This document shows, piece after piece, positions 1 to 7,816 of a stretch of DNA of 7,816 nucleotides (its first letter is position 1; each line of letters starts with the position of its first letter). Position numbers and translations under genes: made by a program. The notes beneath the pieces were generated by a model, which saw only the letters and a program-made list of their open reading frames with translations, did no database searches and was not told where the DNA came from. This DNA comes from an uncultured Alphaproteobacteria bacterium (GTDB lineage Bacteria > Pseudomonadota > Alphaproteobacteria > RF32 > CAG-239). The stretch is from assembly GCA_900553115.1 (NCBI GenBank), contig USCF01000045.1, positions 1 through 7,816 on the forward strand. The letters are read 5' to 3'.

Positions 1-50
1 TATGTCTTAAAAAACTTTTCTCTACTCGGTATAGGACTGAATACGCTGCT

Positions 51-87
51 AAAATAAATATAAGCGGTTTATAGCAACACAAACCGC
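51..87 (-). terminator. Probable intrinsic terminator of the HAD phosphatase gene
   Basis: Read on the minus strand, about 30 nt past the stop codon at 118-120, GCGGTTT and AAACCGC form a 7-bp GC-containing stem around a 10-nt loop (plus-strand arms 64-70 and 81-87). The stem is followed by a T-rich tail (TTATATTTATTTT, 63 down to 51). The geometry fits a Rho-independent terminator, although the T tract is interrupted. The rest of 1-117 shows no gene, RNA or repeat that I recognise. Confidence 0.55.
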
Positions 88-117
88 CCACATAGAAATT
101 ATCGGACAAACCTAAAA

Positions 118-975
118 TTAAATTCCACAGCCTTCTTTTTTACGGTCTTCACGCTTGCTCAAAACTTCCAAATCACGGTCAGTGGCAATTTTATTTAAAA
201 TTGTTTTCACAACGCAATCAATTTCTTTGCCCTCGCGATAATCGGCAGCCAAGGCAAAATTAACACGATTATCTTTCAGTAATTTTATGGCTTTTTCTTT
301 GTGGTGGCTGCGTGGTTTATACACCGCAATCGCCGTGCCGTTATGCTCTTTTACCATACGCATAGATGGAATATCGGTTAGTCCGTCGCCAAAATAGATA
401 ATACGGCTAAACGGTATGCGGCGTTTGTCATCCGGAGTATAATCATTTACGGCTTTATCTTCAAATTTTCCTAAACCTTTGTTGATTTTAGAAAGATATT
501 GCACCTTTCCGGAATAGTTAACCACTCGCGCCGGCCAAACCGGCAAACCTTCTTCATTATAGGCAAAAGCGCAGCCATACACGTCCTTAAAAAACTTGCG
601 TATGCTGCAACCTTCAATAATCTCTTCATAGCCAGAAGAAATTATATAGTGTTCAATATCCAATCCCAGAGTTTTGCCATAAGCGTTGATACGCTCAAAC
701 CACTCGGTCACGCCTTTGAAAAAAACAATAAACTCGCCGCAGCAAAACATATTTTCTTTAGTCAGTTTCAAACCGGTTTTTTCTGCCGTTTTTTTAAAGT
801 AATACATACTTCCGGTCACTTGATCCACACCGTTTGCCTCTGACCAAGCGTTGGCTTCTTTCCAAAAATTTTCCGGTTTCATTCCCAGTTCCGGAATCAA
901 AAAATAATCCTGCATATAAGTTGTACTGAGCGTTTCATCAAAATCATAAGCAAACGCTACTTTTGTTCTCTTCAT
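118..975 (-). CDS. HAD-superfamily phosphatase (phosphoserine-phosphatase-like, substrate unknown)
   Basis: This is a 285-aa soluble, probably cytoplasmic hydrolase. HAD motif I is seen near the N-terminus as YDFDET, with nucleophile D11 and acid/base D13. Motif II is probably IISSG (S113/S114). A lysine in the SGKVQYLSKINKG stretch (157-167) would supply motif III, and YFGDGLTDIPS (194-204; D197, D201) is motif IV, which binds Mg2+. Residues 20-105 between motifs I and II form the cap, with FIPEL/FWKE-like features (LIPELGMKPENFWKE) shared by a widespread family of uncharacterised HAD proteins. The start at 975 is preferred over the in-frame ATG at 993 because AGAGGGA lies 6-8 nt upstream of it and the core begins at once (MKRTKVAFAYDFDE). 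The C-terminus is charged and probably disordered (264-285). It is a single-gene unit, divergent from glyQS. The substrate cannot be read from sequence; a small phosphomonoester is a family-based guess. Confidence 0.9.
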   Translation of the reverse strand: MKRTKVAFAYDFDETLSTTYMQDYFLIPELGMKPENFWKEANAWSEANGVDQVTGSMYYFKKTAEKTGLKLTKENMFCCGEFIVFFKGVTEWFERINAYGKTLGLDIEHYIISSGYEEIIEGCSIRKFFKDVYGCAFAYNEEGLPVWPARVVNYSGKVQYLSKINKGLGKFEDKAVNDYTPDDKRRIPFSRIIYFGDGLTDIPSMRMVKEHNGTAIAVYKPRSHHKEKAIKLLKDNRVNFALAADYREGKEIDCVVKTILNKIATDRDLEVLSKREDRKKEGCGI

Positions 976-1001
976 CTTTAATCCCTCTTGCATTTTCTAA
1001 A

Positions 1002-1030
1002 ATTATAAAGTAAAACAAACTTATTAAAAA
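1002..1030 (-). promoter_or_regulatory. Candidate promoter of the HAD phosphatase gene
   Basis: A perfect TATAAT -10 hexamer lies on the minus strand at 1007-1002, about 26 nt upstream of the ATG at 975. This would give a leader of about 20 nt carrying the AGAGGGA ribosome site. The hexamer 17 bp further upstream (TTTTTA, 1030-1025) is a poor -35 match. The gap is very A+T-rich, so the -10 could arise by chance. I found no equally good promoter for glyQS on the plus strand in the same gap. Confidence 0.35.
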
Positions 1031-1059
1031 ACAATAAAGAGAAAGAAGGATTTAAAATT

Positions 1060-2418
1060 ATGGTAGCAACTTCTATGGACCAGCTGGTTTCTTTGTGCAA
1101 AAGAAGAGGTTTTATTTTTCAAAACGCTGATATTTACGGCGGTATGCAAGGCGTTTATGACTATGGCCCGCTGGGTGTGGAACTCAAAAACAACCTAAAA
1201 GCCGCTTGGTGGCGCGCTATGGTTTATGAGCGTGATGATGTTGAAGGTTTGGACGCCGCTATTTTAACCAACCGCAAAGTTCTGAAATATTCCGGTCATG
1301 AAGATACTTTTTCTGACCCGATGGTAGATTGCAAAAAGTGCAAAGGCCGTTTCCGCGCTGACCAAATTGGCGGCAAATGTCCGGTTTGCGGCTCAACAGA
1401 TTTGACTGAGCCTCGTCCGTTTAACCTGATGTTTAAAACTCAGGTCGGTCCGGTAGAATGTGATGAAAACATTGCCTATCTGCGTCCGGAAACTGCTCAG
1501 GCTATTTTTACGCAGTTCAAAAATGTGGTAGATTCCACCTCCCGCAAACTTCCGTTTGGTATTGCCCAAATCGGTAAGTCTTTCCGTAACGAAATTACTC
1601 CGCGCAACTTTATTTTCCGCGTGCGTGAATTTGAACAAGCCGAACTGGAGTATTTTGTAACCCCTGGAACCGATATTGAATGGCATGAAAAATGGAAAGA
1701 AACCCGTATTCAATGGTGGCTTGACCAAGGTTTGGTTAAAGAGCATATGAATATCTATAAAACCCCTGACGATGATTTGGCGCATTATGCTAAGGCCTGC
1801 TATGATATAGAATATCAATTTCCGCATGGCATGGAAGAGCTGGAAGGCATTGCCAACCGCCGCGACTATGATTTGGGCAACCACACCAAAAATCAAAGCG
1901 AATTTCAGCTGGAAGCACATTGCCACGCCAATCCGGATTCTACAACCAAATTGTGCATTCAAGATGAAAACGGCAAATGGGTGATTCCATTTGTGATTGA
2001 ACCATCTATGGGTGTGGACAGAGGTGTTTTGGCCGTGCTAACCGAGGCTTATACCGAAGAAGATTTAGGCGATGGCAACAGTCGTGTTGTTTTGAAACTC
2101 AAAAAGCATTTGGCCCCGATTAAAGTGGCGATTATTCCGCTGAAAAAGAATAACGAGCAAATTATGGCTAAATGCCATGAGCTGAAAAAACAGCTGATGA
2201 AACTTGGTATCGGTCGTGTGGCTTTGGAAAACACCGGTAACATCGGCAAGGCCTATCGCCGTCATGATGAAGTCGGCACACCGTTGTGTCTGACTGTTGA
2301 TTTTGAAACCATTGAACAGCAGCCGGAAAGCGTAACCTTGCGTGACCGCGACACAATGGAACAAATCCGCGTCAACACAGCAGATTTAGCTGATTATCTG
2401 CGCAATTACTTTTTATAA
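1060..2418 (+). CDS. glyQS: Glycyl-tRNA synthetase, single-chain (alpha2) class II type
   Basis: Charges tRNA-Gly with glycine using ATP, in the cytoplasm. The protein has 452 aa, full length for the dimeric type. The N-terminal signature [12 protein letters not shown]...YDYGPLG (17-39) is typical of this family. A four-cysteine zinc site follows (C91, C94, C107, C110). Class II motif 2 is FRNE...FRVREF (175-191) and motif 3 is EPSMGVDR (314-321). The anticodon-binding domain runs from about 351 to 445 ([11 protein letters not shown] onward). ATG at 1060 is preceded by AAGGA with a 9-nt gap; the in-frame Met6 has no such site. Most Alphaproteobacteria use separate GlyQ and GlyS chains instead, so this form is notable given the alphaproteobacterial neighbours. 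It looks monocistronic and ends at a strong hairpin terminator. No T-box or other leader structure fits in the 84-bp upstream gap. Confidence 0.98.
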   Translation: MVATSMDQLVSLCKRRGFIFQNADIYGGMQGVYDYGPLGVELKNNLKAAWWRAMVYERDDVEGLDAAILTNRKVLKYSGHEDTFSDPMVDCKKCKGRFRADQIGGKCPVCGSTDLTEPRPFNLMFKTQVGPVECDENIAYLRPETAQAIFTQFKNVVDSTSRKLPFGIAQIGKSFRNEITPRNFIFRVREFEQAELEYFVTPGTDIEWHEKWKETRIQWWLDQGLVKEHMNIYKTPDDDLAHYAKACYDIEYQFPHGMEELEGIANRRDYDLGNHTKNQSEFQLEAHCHANPDSTTKLCIQDENGKWVIPFVIEPSMGVDRGVLAVLTEAYTEEDLGDGNSRVVLKLKKHLAPIKVAIIPLKKNNEQIMAKCHELKKQLMKLGIGRVALENTGNIGKAYRRHDEVGTPLCLTVDFETIEQQPESVTLRDRDTMEQIRVNTADLADYLRNYFL

Positions 2419-2437
2419 GTCTTAAGATAAACTTAGG

Positions 2438-2469
2438 AAAAAGGTAGAGAATAAAATCTCTACCTTTTT
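2438..2469. terminator. Strong bidirectional intrinsic terminator
   Basis: A perfect 13-bp inverted repeat (AAAAAGGTAGAGA / TCTCTACCTTTTT) with a 6-nt loop (ATAAAA) starts 20 nt after the glyQS stop. The A tract on one side and T tract on the other make it a terminator in both directions. It ends glyQS transcripts. It is also the first canonical terminator met by transcripts arriving from rlmE on the minus strand. Confidence 0.9.
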
Positions 2470-2605
2470 ATTTAACATTCAATATGTCTTTAGATGTGCC
2501 GTTAGGCGCGTTGCTCTTGCTCTTAAGAAACTCAAATAGCGTGCGTAGATGCGACGGAATTTTTAAGTAACGTGTACAAACTAGTACATAAGAAAAACCG
2601 GCTGC
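2468..2605 (-). other. Open frame without a start codon, possible coding remnant in the repeat region
   Basis: Forty-five sense codons are open on the minus strand between stop codons at 2606-2608 and 2468-2470, with no ATG, GTG or TTG start. The predicted peptide has a plausible composition (part reads HLRTLFEFLKSKSNAPNGTS) and runs through repeat copy 1. A partly similar string (LSSLSEFLRVSAG) occurs in another minus-strand frame of copy 2 (2581-2706). This may be decayed coding sequence or a chance by-product of the DNA-level duplication. There is no ribosome site, so I do not call a gene. Confidence 0.2.
2572..2597. repeat. 26-bp perfect repeat, copy 1
   Basis: Identical to 2678-2703, with starts 106 bp apart. 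The core is the inverted repeat TGTAC-AAACTA-GTACA followed by TAAGAAAAA. A T tract at 2560-2564 can pair with the A tract at 2593-2597, so the core would sit at the tip of a hairpin. The flanking stem in this copy is weaker and imperfect (GG/CC and further pairs after a 2-nt bulge). Confidence 0.9.
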
Positions 2606-2633
2606 TTATTGCTGCAACCGGCACTAACTCTCA

Positions 2634-2736
2634 GAAACTCGGATAATGAGCTTAATGCGAAGTAAGATTTTTTTGCAGTGTACAAACTAGTACATAAGAA
2701 AAAATCTTACAAGCAGAAAGCCATTAGACGAGTTTC
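2634..2736. repeat. Nested palindromic element of about 103 bp
   Basis: Three nested arms plus a central one pair in order. GAAACTCG (2634-2641) pairs with CGAGTTTC (2729-2736). TAATG (2653-2657) pairs with CATTA (2722-2726). GTAAGATTTTTT (2662-2673) pairs with AAAAAATCTTAC (2699-2710), a perfect 12 bp. TGTAC/GTACA closes the tip. The element ends 6 bp from the rlmE stop codon. Neither strand has a T tract right after the stem, so it is not a canonical terminator. It could be a small palindromic mobile element, a structured 3' UTR or a protein-binding site. Confidence 0.65.
2678..2703. repeat. 26-bp perfect repeat, copy 2
   Basis: Second copy of the 26-bp block at 2572-2597, with the same TGTAC-N6-GTACA core. 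It forms the loop and one edge of the perfect 12-bp stem 2662-2673/2699-2710, so this copy is presented on a much stronger hairpin than copy 1. Confidence 0.9.
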
Positions 2737-2742
2737 ACCTAA

Positions 2743-3432
2743 TTACTTTTTGAAACCTTGAGCAACCACATACATTTCAACGGAGTCCTGCCTGCTGGCA
2801 TCTGGTTTAAAATGCGTTACCTTTGTAAAGTTTTTTTTCATATCAGTTAAAAGCTCGCCTTCGGTTCCACCCTGAAAAACTTTGGCTATAAAAATTCCAC
2901 CTTCTGCCAATACCTCTTTGGCAAAAGTATAGGCCAATTCAACCAAAGCAATGGTGCGCAAATGGTCGGTTTGCTGATGACCGGTAGTGTTGGCCGCCAT
3001 ATCACTCATCACCACATCGGCAGGACCGTGCAAAAGTTCTTTCAGCTTATCGGCGGCGCTCGGCTCGGTAAAATCTTGCTGCAGCAAAATAGCACCTTCT
3101 ATTGGCTCTGCCGGCAGCAAATCCATTCCCACAATCTGCCCGCTGCCTTTGTTACGCTGTGCTGCAACCTGTGTCCAGCCACCCGGCGCACAACCTAAAT
3201 CGACAATTGTTTTGCCCTTGCCTAAAAAATGATATTTTTCATCCAGCTGAATCAACTTAAAAGCAGCCCGAGAACGATATCCCAAACGCTTAGACTCCGA
3301 CACATAAGGATCATTTAATTGACGCTGTAGCCAACGGTTTGACGAAGGCTTGTTATATTTTGCCGTTTTTACCTTTACAGTCAGATGATTGCGGCCACGG
3401 ACAATTTTGGCCGATGCTGTTAATTTTGCCAT
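2743..3432 (-). CDS. rlmE: 23S rRNA (uridine2552-2'-O)-methyltransferase RlmE (FtsJ/RrmJ)
   Basis: Transfers a methyl group from S-adenosylmethionine to the 2'-OH of U2552 in the A-loop of 23S rRNA, a late step in 50S subunit maturation. At 229 aa it matches alphaproteobacterial members, which carry a basic N-terminal extension (here about 1-38, including VKVKTAKYNKPSSNRWLQRQL). The SAM-binding loop is VDLGCAPGGW (77-86). The K-D-K-E catalytic tetrad is visible as K59 (RSRAAFK), D144 (MSDMA), K184 (FIAKVFQG) and E219 (SVEMYVVA). The start at 3432 has GGAG 5-6 nt upstream and overlaps the preceding Ppx/GppA gene by 13 bp, so translation is probably coupled. It is the last gene of the ccrM cluster. 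Its stop abuts the palindromic element at 2634-2736. Confidence 0.97.
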   Translation of the reverse strand: MAKLTASAKIVRGRNHLTVKVKTAKYNKPSSNRWLQRQLNDPYVSESKRLGYRSRAAFKLIQLDEKYHFLGKGKTIVDLGCAPGGWTQVAAQRNKGSGQIVGMDLLPAEPIEGAILLQQDFTEPSAADKLKELLHGPADVVMSDMAANTTGHQQTDHLRTIALVELAYTFAKEVLAEGGIFIAKVFQGGTEGELLTDMKKNFTKVTHFKPDASRQDSVEMYVVAQGFKK

Positions 3433-4332
3433 TTTTGCTCCAATTCATCTATAATTGCGTCTTGAGCGCCTTTTAGCGATGCAGTTAGATTTTTAATTTG
3501 CAAAATCTTATAAACAGTGCGGAAAATAATGCAGGCCGCCACAAAAATCGGCGCTCGGTTTTCCCCAATATATGGACTTTTCATCAACTGTTCCAAATTC
3601 ATCTGCAAAATTTCATCTATTTGCTTATCTATTTGCGCAGTTGACGCCGACATACCATCAGCAATATCCATATTATAATAACCGATTTTGTTAACCATAC
3701 TCAAAAGACGCAGCGGAGTGCTAGAAGTCGCCACACAAAAGCATTGCGGTAAATACATCAAAAATTCTGAGTTTTGCAAAAACTCTTCAACGTGTGTTTT
3801 AATTTCAGCTTCCAGCTTTTTAGCTTTTTCTTCATCATATTCTACCAAATCAAAAGCTTCTGAAGCTGTTCTGGCTCCCCAAGGTATTGATAAAGTATAA
3901 ATTTCGGTGGGATTTTTACCATTTTCAGCCAAAATTATCTCTGTTGAGCCACCGCCCAAATCATATAAAAGCACATACTTGGCTGTTTCGGGAACATTCA
4001 GAACCGCGCCTTTCAAATTCAGCAAAGCCTCTTCTTCGGCCGAGATAACCTCCAACTTAATACCGCTAAGCTCCTGTACCATTTGAATAAAAACATTGCT
4101 GTTTTGCGCTTTACGGCATGAAGCCGTCGCCACCGCGCGATAATGCCCAACATGATAGCTTTTCATCAATTCGGAAAAATTAACCAGACAACTAACCCCG
4201 CGCTGAATAGCAGTCTCTGAAAAATTTCCGCTTTCATAAAGCCCCTCGCCCAATTTAACGGTTACGGCCTCATGATACAAAACATTGCCTTTAGCATCGG
4301 TAATACGCAAACGGCAGGAATTTGTCCCCAAA

Positions 4333-4361
<29 letters not shown>
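3420..4361 (-). CDS. Second Ppx/GppA-family protein, diverged paralogue
   Basis: This 313-aa protein has the actin-like phosphohydrolase fold of the Ppx/GppA family, whose members cleave polyphosphate or pppGpp. The first half is well conserved: phosphate-binding loop AIDLGTNSCRLRI (8-20), VATASCRKA (77-85), the acidic SAEEEA stretch (107-112) expected to hold the catalytic Glu, and YDLGGGSTE (133-141). The second half is not. The GTSGT loop of its upstream neighbour is ATSST here (211-215), and the C-terminal ADRGIREG motif has become SLKGAQDA (295-302). Both glycines of the loop and several motif residues are therefore lost. Start 4361 is chosen over the in-frame start at 4400 because AAAGGGA lies about 7 nt upstream. 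It overlaps the upstream paralogue by 29 bp and rlmE by 13 bp. It may be a phosphatase with altered specificity, or a regulatory partner of the intact paralogue; sequence cannot decide. Confidence 0.88.
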
Positions 4362-6554
<2,193 letters not shown>

Positions 6555-6577
6555 TTATTTTCGTGTTAAATCCCATT

Positions 6578-6606
6578 ATTATCCGATAAAGTTATAATTT
6601 TATTAA
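6578..6606 (-). promoter_or_regulatory. ccrM: Candidate promoter of the ccrM operon
   Basis: On the minus strand, TTAATA (6606-6601, 4 of 6 matches to TTGACA) and GATAAT (6583-6578, 5 of 6 to TATAAT) are separated by 17 bp. Transcription would start near 6571, giving a leader of about 30 nt before the ATG at 6542. The surroundings are extremely A+T-rich, so chance matches are likely. I saw no TTAA-N7-TTAA CtrA-type site and no GANTC in this gap. The nearest GANTC is inside the gene, at 6482-6486. Confidence 0.3.
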
Positions 6607-6639
6607 TAAGAAAAATAAAAAATAAGCATATTACCGACT

Positions 6640-6662
6640 TTTTAGCACTATTTCTGCTAAAA
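6640..6662. terminator. 8-bp hairpin between the small membrane protein gene and ccrM, possible weak terminator
   Basis: TTTTAGCA and TGCTAAAA form a perfect 8-bp inverted repeat around a 7-nt loop, 15 bp past the stop codon of the gene ending at 6677. No T tract follows directly on the minus strand; a T-rich run begins about 10 nt further on. It could attenuate transcription between the upstream pair of genes and ccrM, or be a protein-binding site. Evidence for termination is weak. Confidence 0.3.
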
Positions 6663-6676
6663 TTCGGCAAAACGCA

Positions 6677-7207
6677 TTACTCAAATAATTTTTTTAAAAC
6701 TTCTTCTTTACTTTCTACAAGTTTCAACTCATCCAAATCTTCTTGACCGGCAAGACTGCGTTGTTTTTGAATTTCAAGCATTTGCTTTGCCACCGGTTCA
6801 GTACGATCTTGTAACATAGTAATAAGAGCTTCGGCGTTGCGGCGAACACTCAGCGTATACAGCAAAGCTGATAATCGCTGCTGCACATAAAAAAATCTAT
6901 CGGCGTCCCATTTATGATAAACAAACCACATCTTGCTTTTCCAATCCATAAATTTGGACGGACGGCTGATTTTGTATGACACCATCAAATCATCTGCCCA
7001 ACCCAATTCTTTAAATTGCGTCCACAAACTAATAAAATCATCAAGCTCTTCCGCCGAAATTTTTTCTGTATATCCTTGCTGTTTTACGGCTATCTCTTCT
7101 TTAAAGCGATCCCATCCAAGTTCCGCAACCTGACATTTCAGTACAGAAAGGATTAGGCAGACGCACAAAACCAGCAGCATTAAGCGTTTATTACCCGAAA
7201 TTACCAT
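6677..7207 (-). CDS. Small membrane-anchored or exported protein of unknown function
   Basis: I do not recognise this 176-aa protein. The N-terminus is short and basic (GNKR), followed by a hydrophobic segment at about 9-23 (LMLLVLCVCLILSVL), consistent with a single membrane anchor or a signal peptide. The cysteine at 25 follows Lys, so this is not a proper lipobox. The rest should lie in the periplasm. It is rich in charged and aromatic residues, with an aromatic cluster around 88-108 (MDWKSKMWFVYHKW then FFYVQQ), and mostly helical up to a Lys/Glu-rich C-terminal tail. Start 7207 is chosen because GGAG lies 8 nt upstream; the only earlier in-frame start is a TTG at 7225. It overlaps the upstream HAD-IIA gene by 7 bp, so the two are probably co-transcribed, but nothing indicates a shared function. 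Confidence 0.75.
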   Translation of the reverse strand: MVISGNKRLMLLVLCVCLILSVLKCQVAELGWDRFKEEIAVKQQGYTEKISAEELDDFISLWTQFKELGWADDLMVSYKISRPSKFMDWKSKMWFVYHKWDADRFFYVQQRLSALLYTLSVRRNAEALITMLQDRTEPVAKQMLEIQKQRSLAGQEDLDELKLVESKEEVLKKLFE

Positions 7208-7816
7208 TCCAATTTCTCCATACAATAATCAACGCTCAAACCATAGCTTGTCGAAAGTTCGTCAACTTGCTTTATCAAATCACCTTTTATCTGATGAACA
7301 CCGTTTGTCAACAACAGATTTTTACCGCCAAAATTATTACCTAAACGCATATCTGTTGCCATGTTGTCTCCAATAAACAAACAACGTGACGCGTCAAAAT
7401 CACCTATATTTTCAGTCAAATATGTAGCTATACGCAAATCCGGCTTGCCGAACGGAATAATTTTTCCGCCCATTATGGCAAATTGCTCTGCCAATGAACC
7501 AACATTGGCTTTTACTCCGTCTTTTGTGAGCACACTCGTATCATTGCCCACGCACAAAAACGGCAGATGCAAACTCAACGCTTGCTCCAAAACAGAATTC
7601 CATTGTTCTGTTTCAACCCCAAATTTATTGGTTTCAGCCAAAATAAAATCTGCCAAAACCACACTGTCGACTTTTTCAAAAGCCAACCCATCAACCGAAC
7701 ACTGTTTATTATTATCCAGCGAAAAATAAGTTGAACCTGATTTTATCTGATTTTTTAGATGGTAGTGAGCAATTTCACCGGCTGTGATAACCGCATAAAA
7801 AATATTCATAGGCACG
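7201..7816 (-). CDS. HAD-IIA family phosphatase (NagD-like), 5' end missing
   Basis: The C-terminal 204 or so residues of a HAD hydrolase; the frame is open to the right edge, so the GTG at 7815 should not be taken as the true start. What remains matches the second half of a NagD-like class IIA HAD protein common in Alphaproteobacteria. VITAGE (9-14) is motif II (normally TSGE), followed by the C2 cap region (about 20-115). FGKPD (122-126) carries the motif III lysine K124, and LFIGDNMATDMRLG (146-159) is motif IV with D150 and D155. The nucleophile motif (DxD) and roughly the first 70-80 residues lie outside the window. The substrate is unknown; sugar or nucleotide phosphates are typical of the class. 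It overlaps the downstream small membrane protein gene by 7 bp. Confidence 0.9.
   Translation of the reverse strand, partial: VPMNIFYAVITAGEIAHYHLKNQIKSGSTYFSLDNNKQCSVDGLAFEKVDSVVLADFILAETNKFGVETEQWNSVLEQALSLHLPFLCVGNDTSVLTKDGVKANVGSLAEQFAIMGGKIIPFGKPDLRIATYLTENIGDFDASRCLFIGDNMATDMRLGNNFGGKNLLLTNGVHQIKGDLIKQVDELSTSYGLSVDYCMEKLEW

Larger units (their letters stand above)
2526..2736. repeat. Degenerate tandem duplication, period about 106 bp
   Basis: Two units, about 2526-2632 and 2633-2736, share landmarks in the same order. AGAAACTC occurs at 2526 and 2633, ATGCGA at 2548 and 2655, a T tract follows, and then a perfect 26-bp block at 2572 and 2678. Between these landmarks the units have diverged, with a 1-nt length difference. 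They fill most of the gene-free stretch 2470-2742, which otherwise holds no recognisable gene or RNA family. Confidence 0.7.

Noticed and set aside
976..1059. T-box or riboswitch leader for glyQS
   Set aside because: The 84-bp divergent gap is too short and A+T-rich for a T-box, and no specifier or antiterminator structure is visible.
1393..1962. Long minus-strand open frame inside glyQS
   Set aside because: Lies wholly antisense to a full-length, motif-complete synthetase and has no recognisable domain or ribosome site.
2484..2570. 28-codon plus-strand ORF starting MSLDVPLGALL
   Set aside because: No ribosome site, begins just after the glyQS terminator, and runs into the repeat; the leucine run is a by-product of CTC/TTG repeats. 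Too weak to call a gene.
2572..2703. CRISPR-like repeat pair (two 26-bp repeats)
   Set aside because: Only two copies, the interval of about 80 bp is too long for a spacer, the interval itself shows homology to the flank (tandem duplication), and no cas genes are present.
2662..2710. 12-bp stem as the rlmE terminator
   Set aside because: On the minus strand the stem is followed by TTCGCATT, not a T tract, and the loop of about 25 nt is long. The terminator at 2438-2469 is the convincing one.
2526..2736. Integron attC site or transposon with terminal repeats
   Set aside because: No GTTRRRY-type core ends, no integrase or transposase, and no clear target-site duplication around the element.

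Overview
The window reads as ordinary chromosome from a low-GC (about 40% by eye) alphaproteobacterium. The evidence is a CcrM-type GANTC adenine methyltransferase with the C-terminal extension typical of that clade, an RlmE with the alphaproteobacterial N-terminal extension (VKTAKYNKPSSNRWLQRQL), and a Ppx/GppA protein directly upstream of rlmE. A gut or host-associated low-GC lineage is plausible, but that is inference. The glycyl-tRNA synthetase is the single-chain (alpha2) type, not the GlyQ/GlyS pair usual in Alphaproteobacteria.

Layout, left to right. Positions 1-117 are intergenic, with a probable terminator for the gene that follows. A HAD-family phosphatase (118-975, minus) and glycyl-tRNA synthetase (1060-2418, plus) are divergently transcribed from an 84-bp gap. 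A strong bidirectional terminator (2438-2469) follows glyQS. Next is a gene-free stretch (2470-2742) built from a degenerate tandem duplication of about 106 bp. Its two copies share a perfect 26-bp block, and the right copy folds into a roughly 100-bp palindrome ending 6 bp from the rlmE stop. From 6542 down to 2743 on the minus strand lies a tightly packed run of four genes, ccrM - ppx/gppA - second ppx/gppA - rlmE, whose reading frames overlap or nearly abut. Upstream of that are an A+T-rich gap with a hairpin and a candidate promoter (6543-6676), a small membrane-anchored protein of unknown function (6677-7207), and a HAD-IIA phosphatase (7201-7816) cut by the right edge. These last two overlap by 7 bp.

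The ccrM-rlmE cluster joins cell-cycle DNA methylation, polyphosphate/(p)ppGpp-type phosphohydrolases and 23S rRNA 2'-O-methylation in one probable transcript. Its only clear downstream terminator is the one it shares with glyQS, so the 2470-2742 repeat/palindrome region would be its 3' untranslated RNA. By hand count the window has only nine GANTC sites, all inside genes, which suggests avoidance of the methylated motif. The most unusual features are the palindromic repeat unit and the second, degenerate Ppx/GppA paralogue. No phage, IS, CRISPR or defence system is visible.
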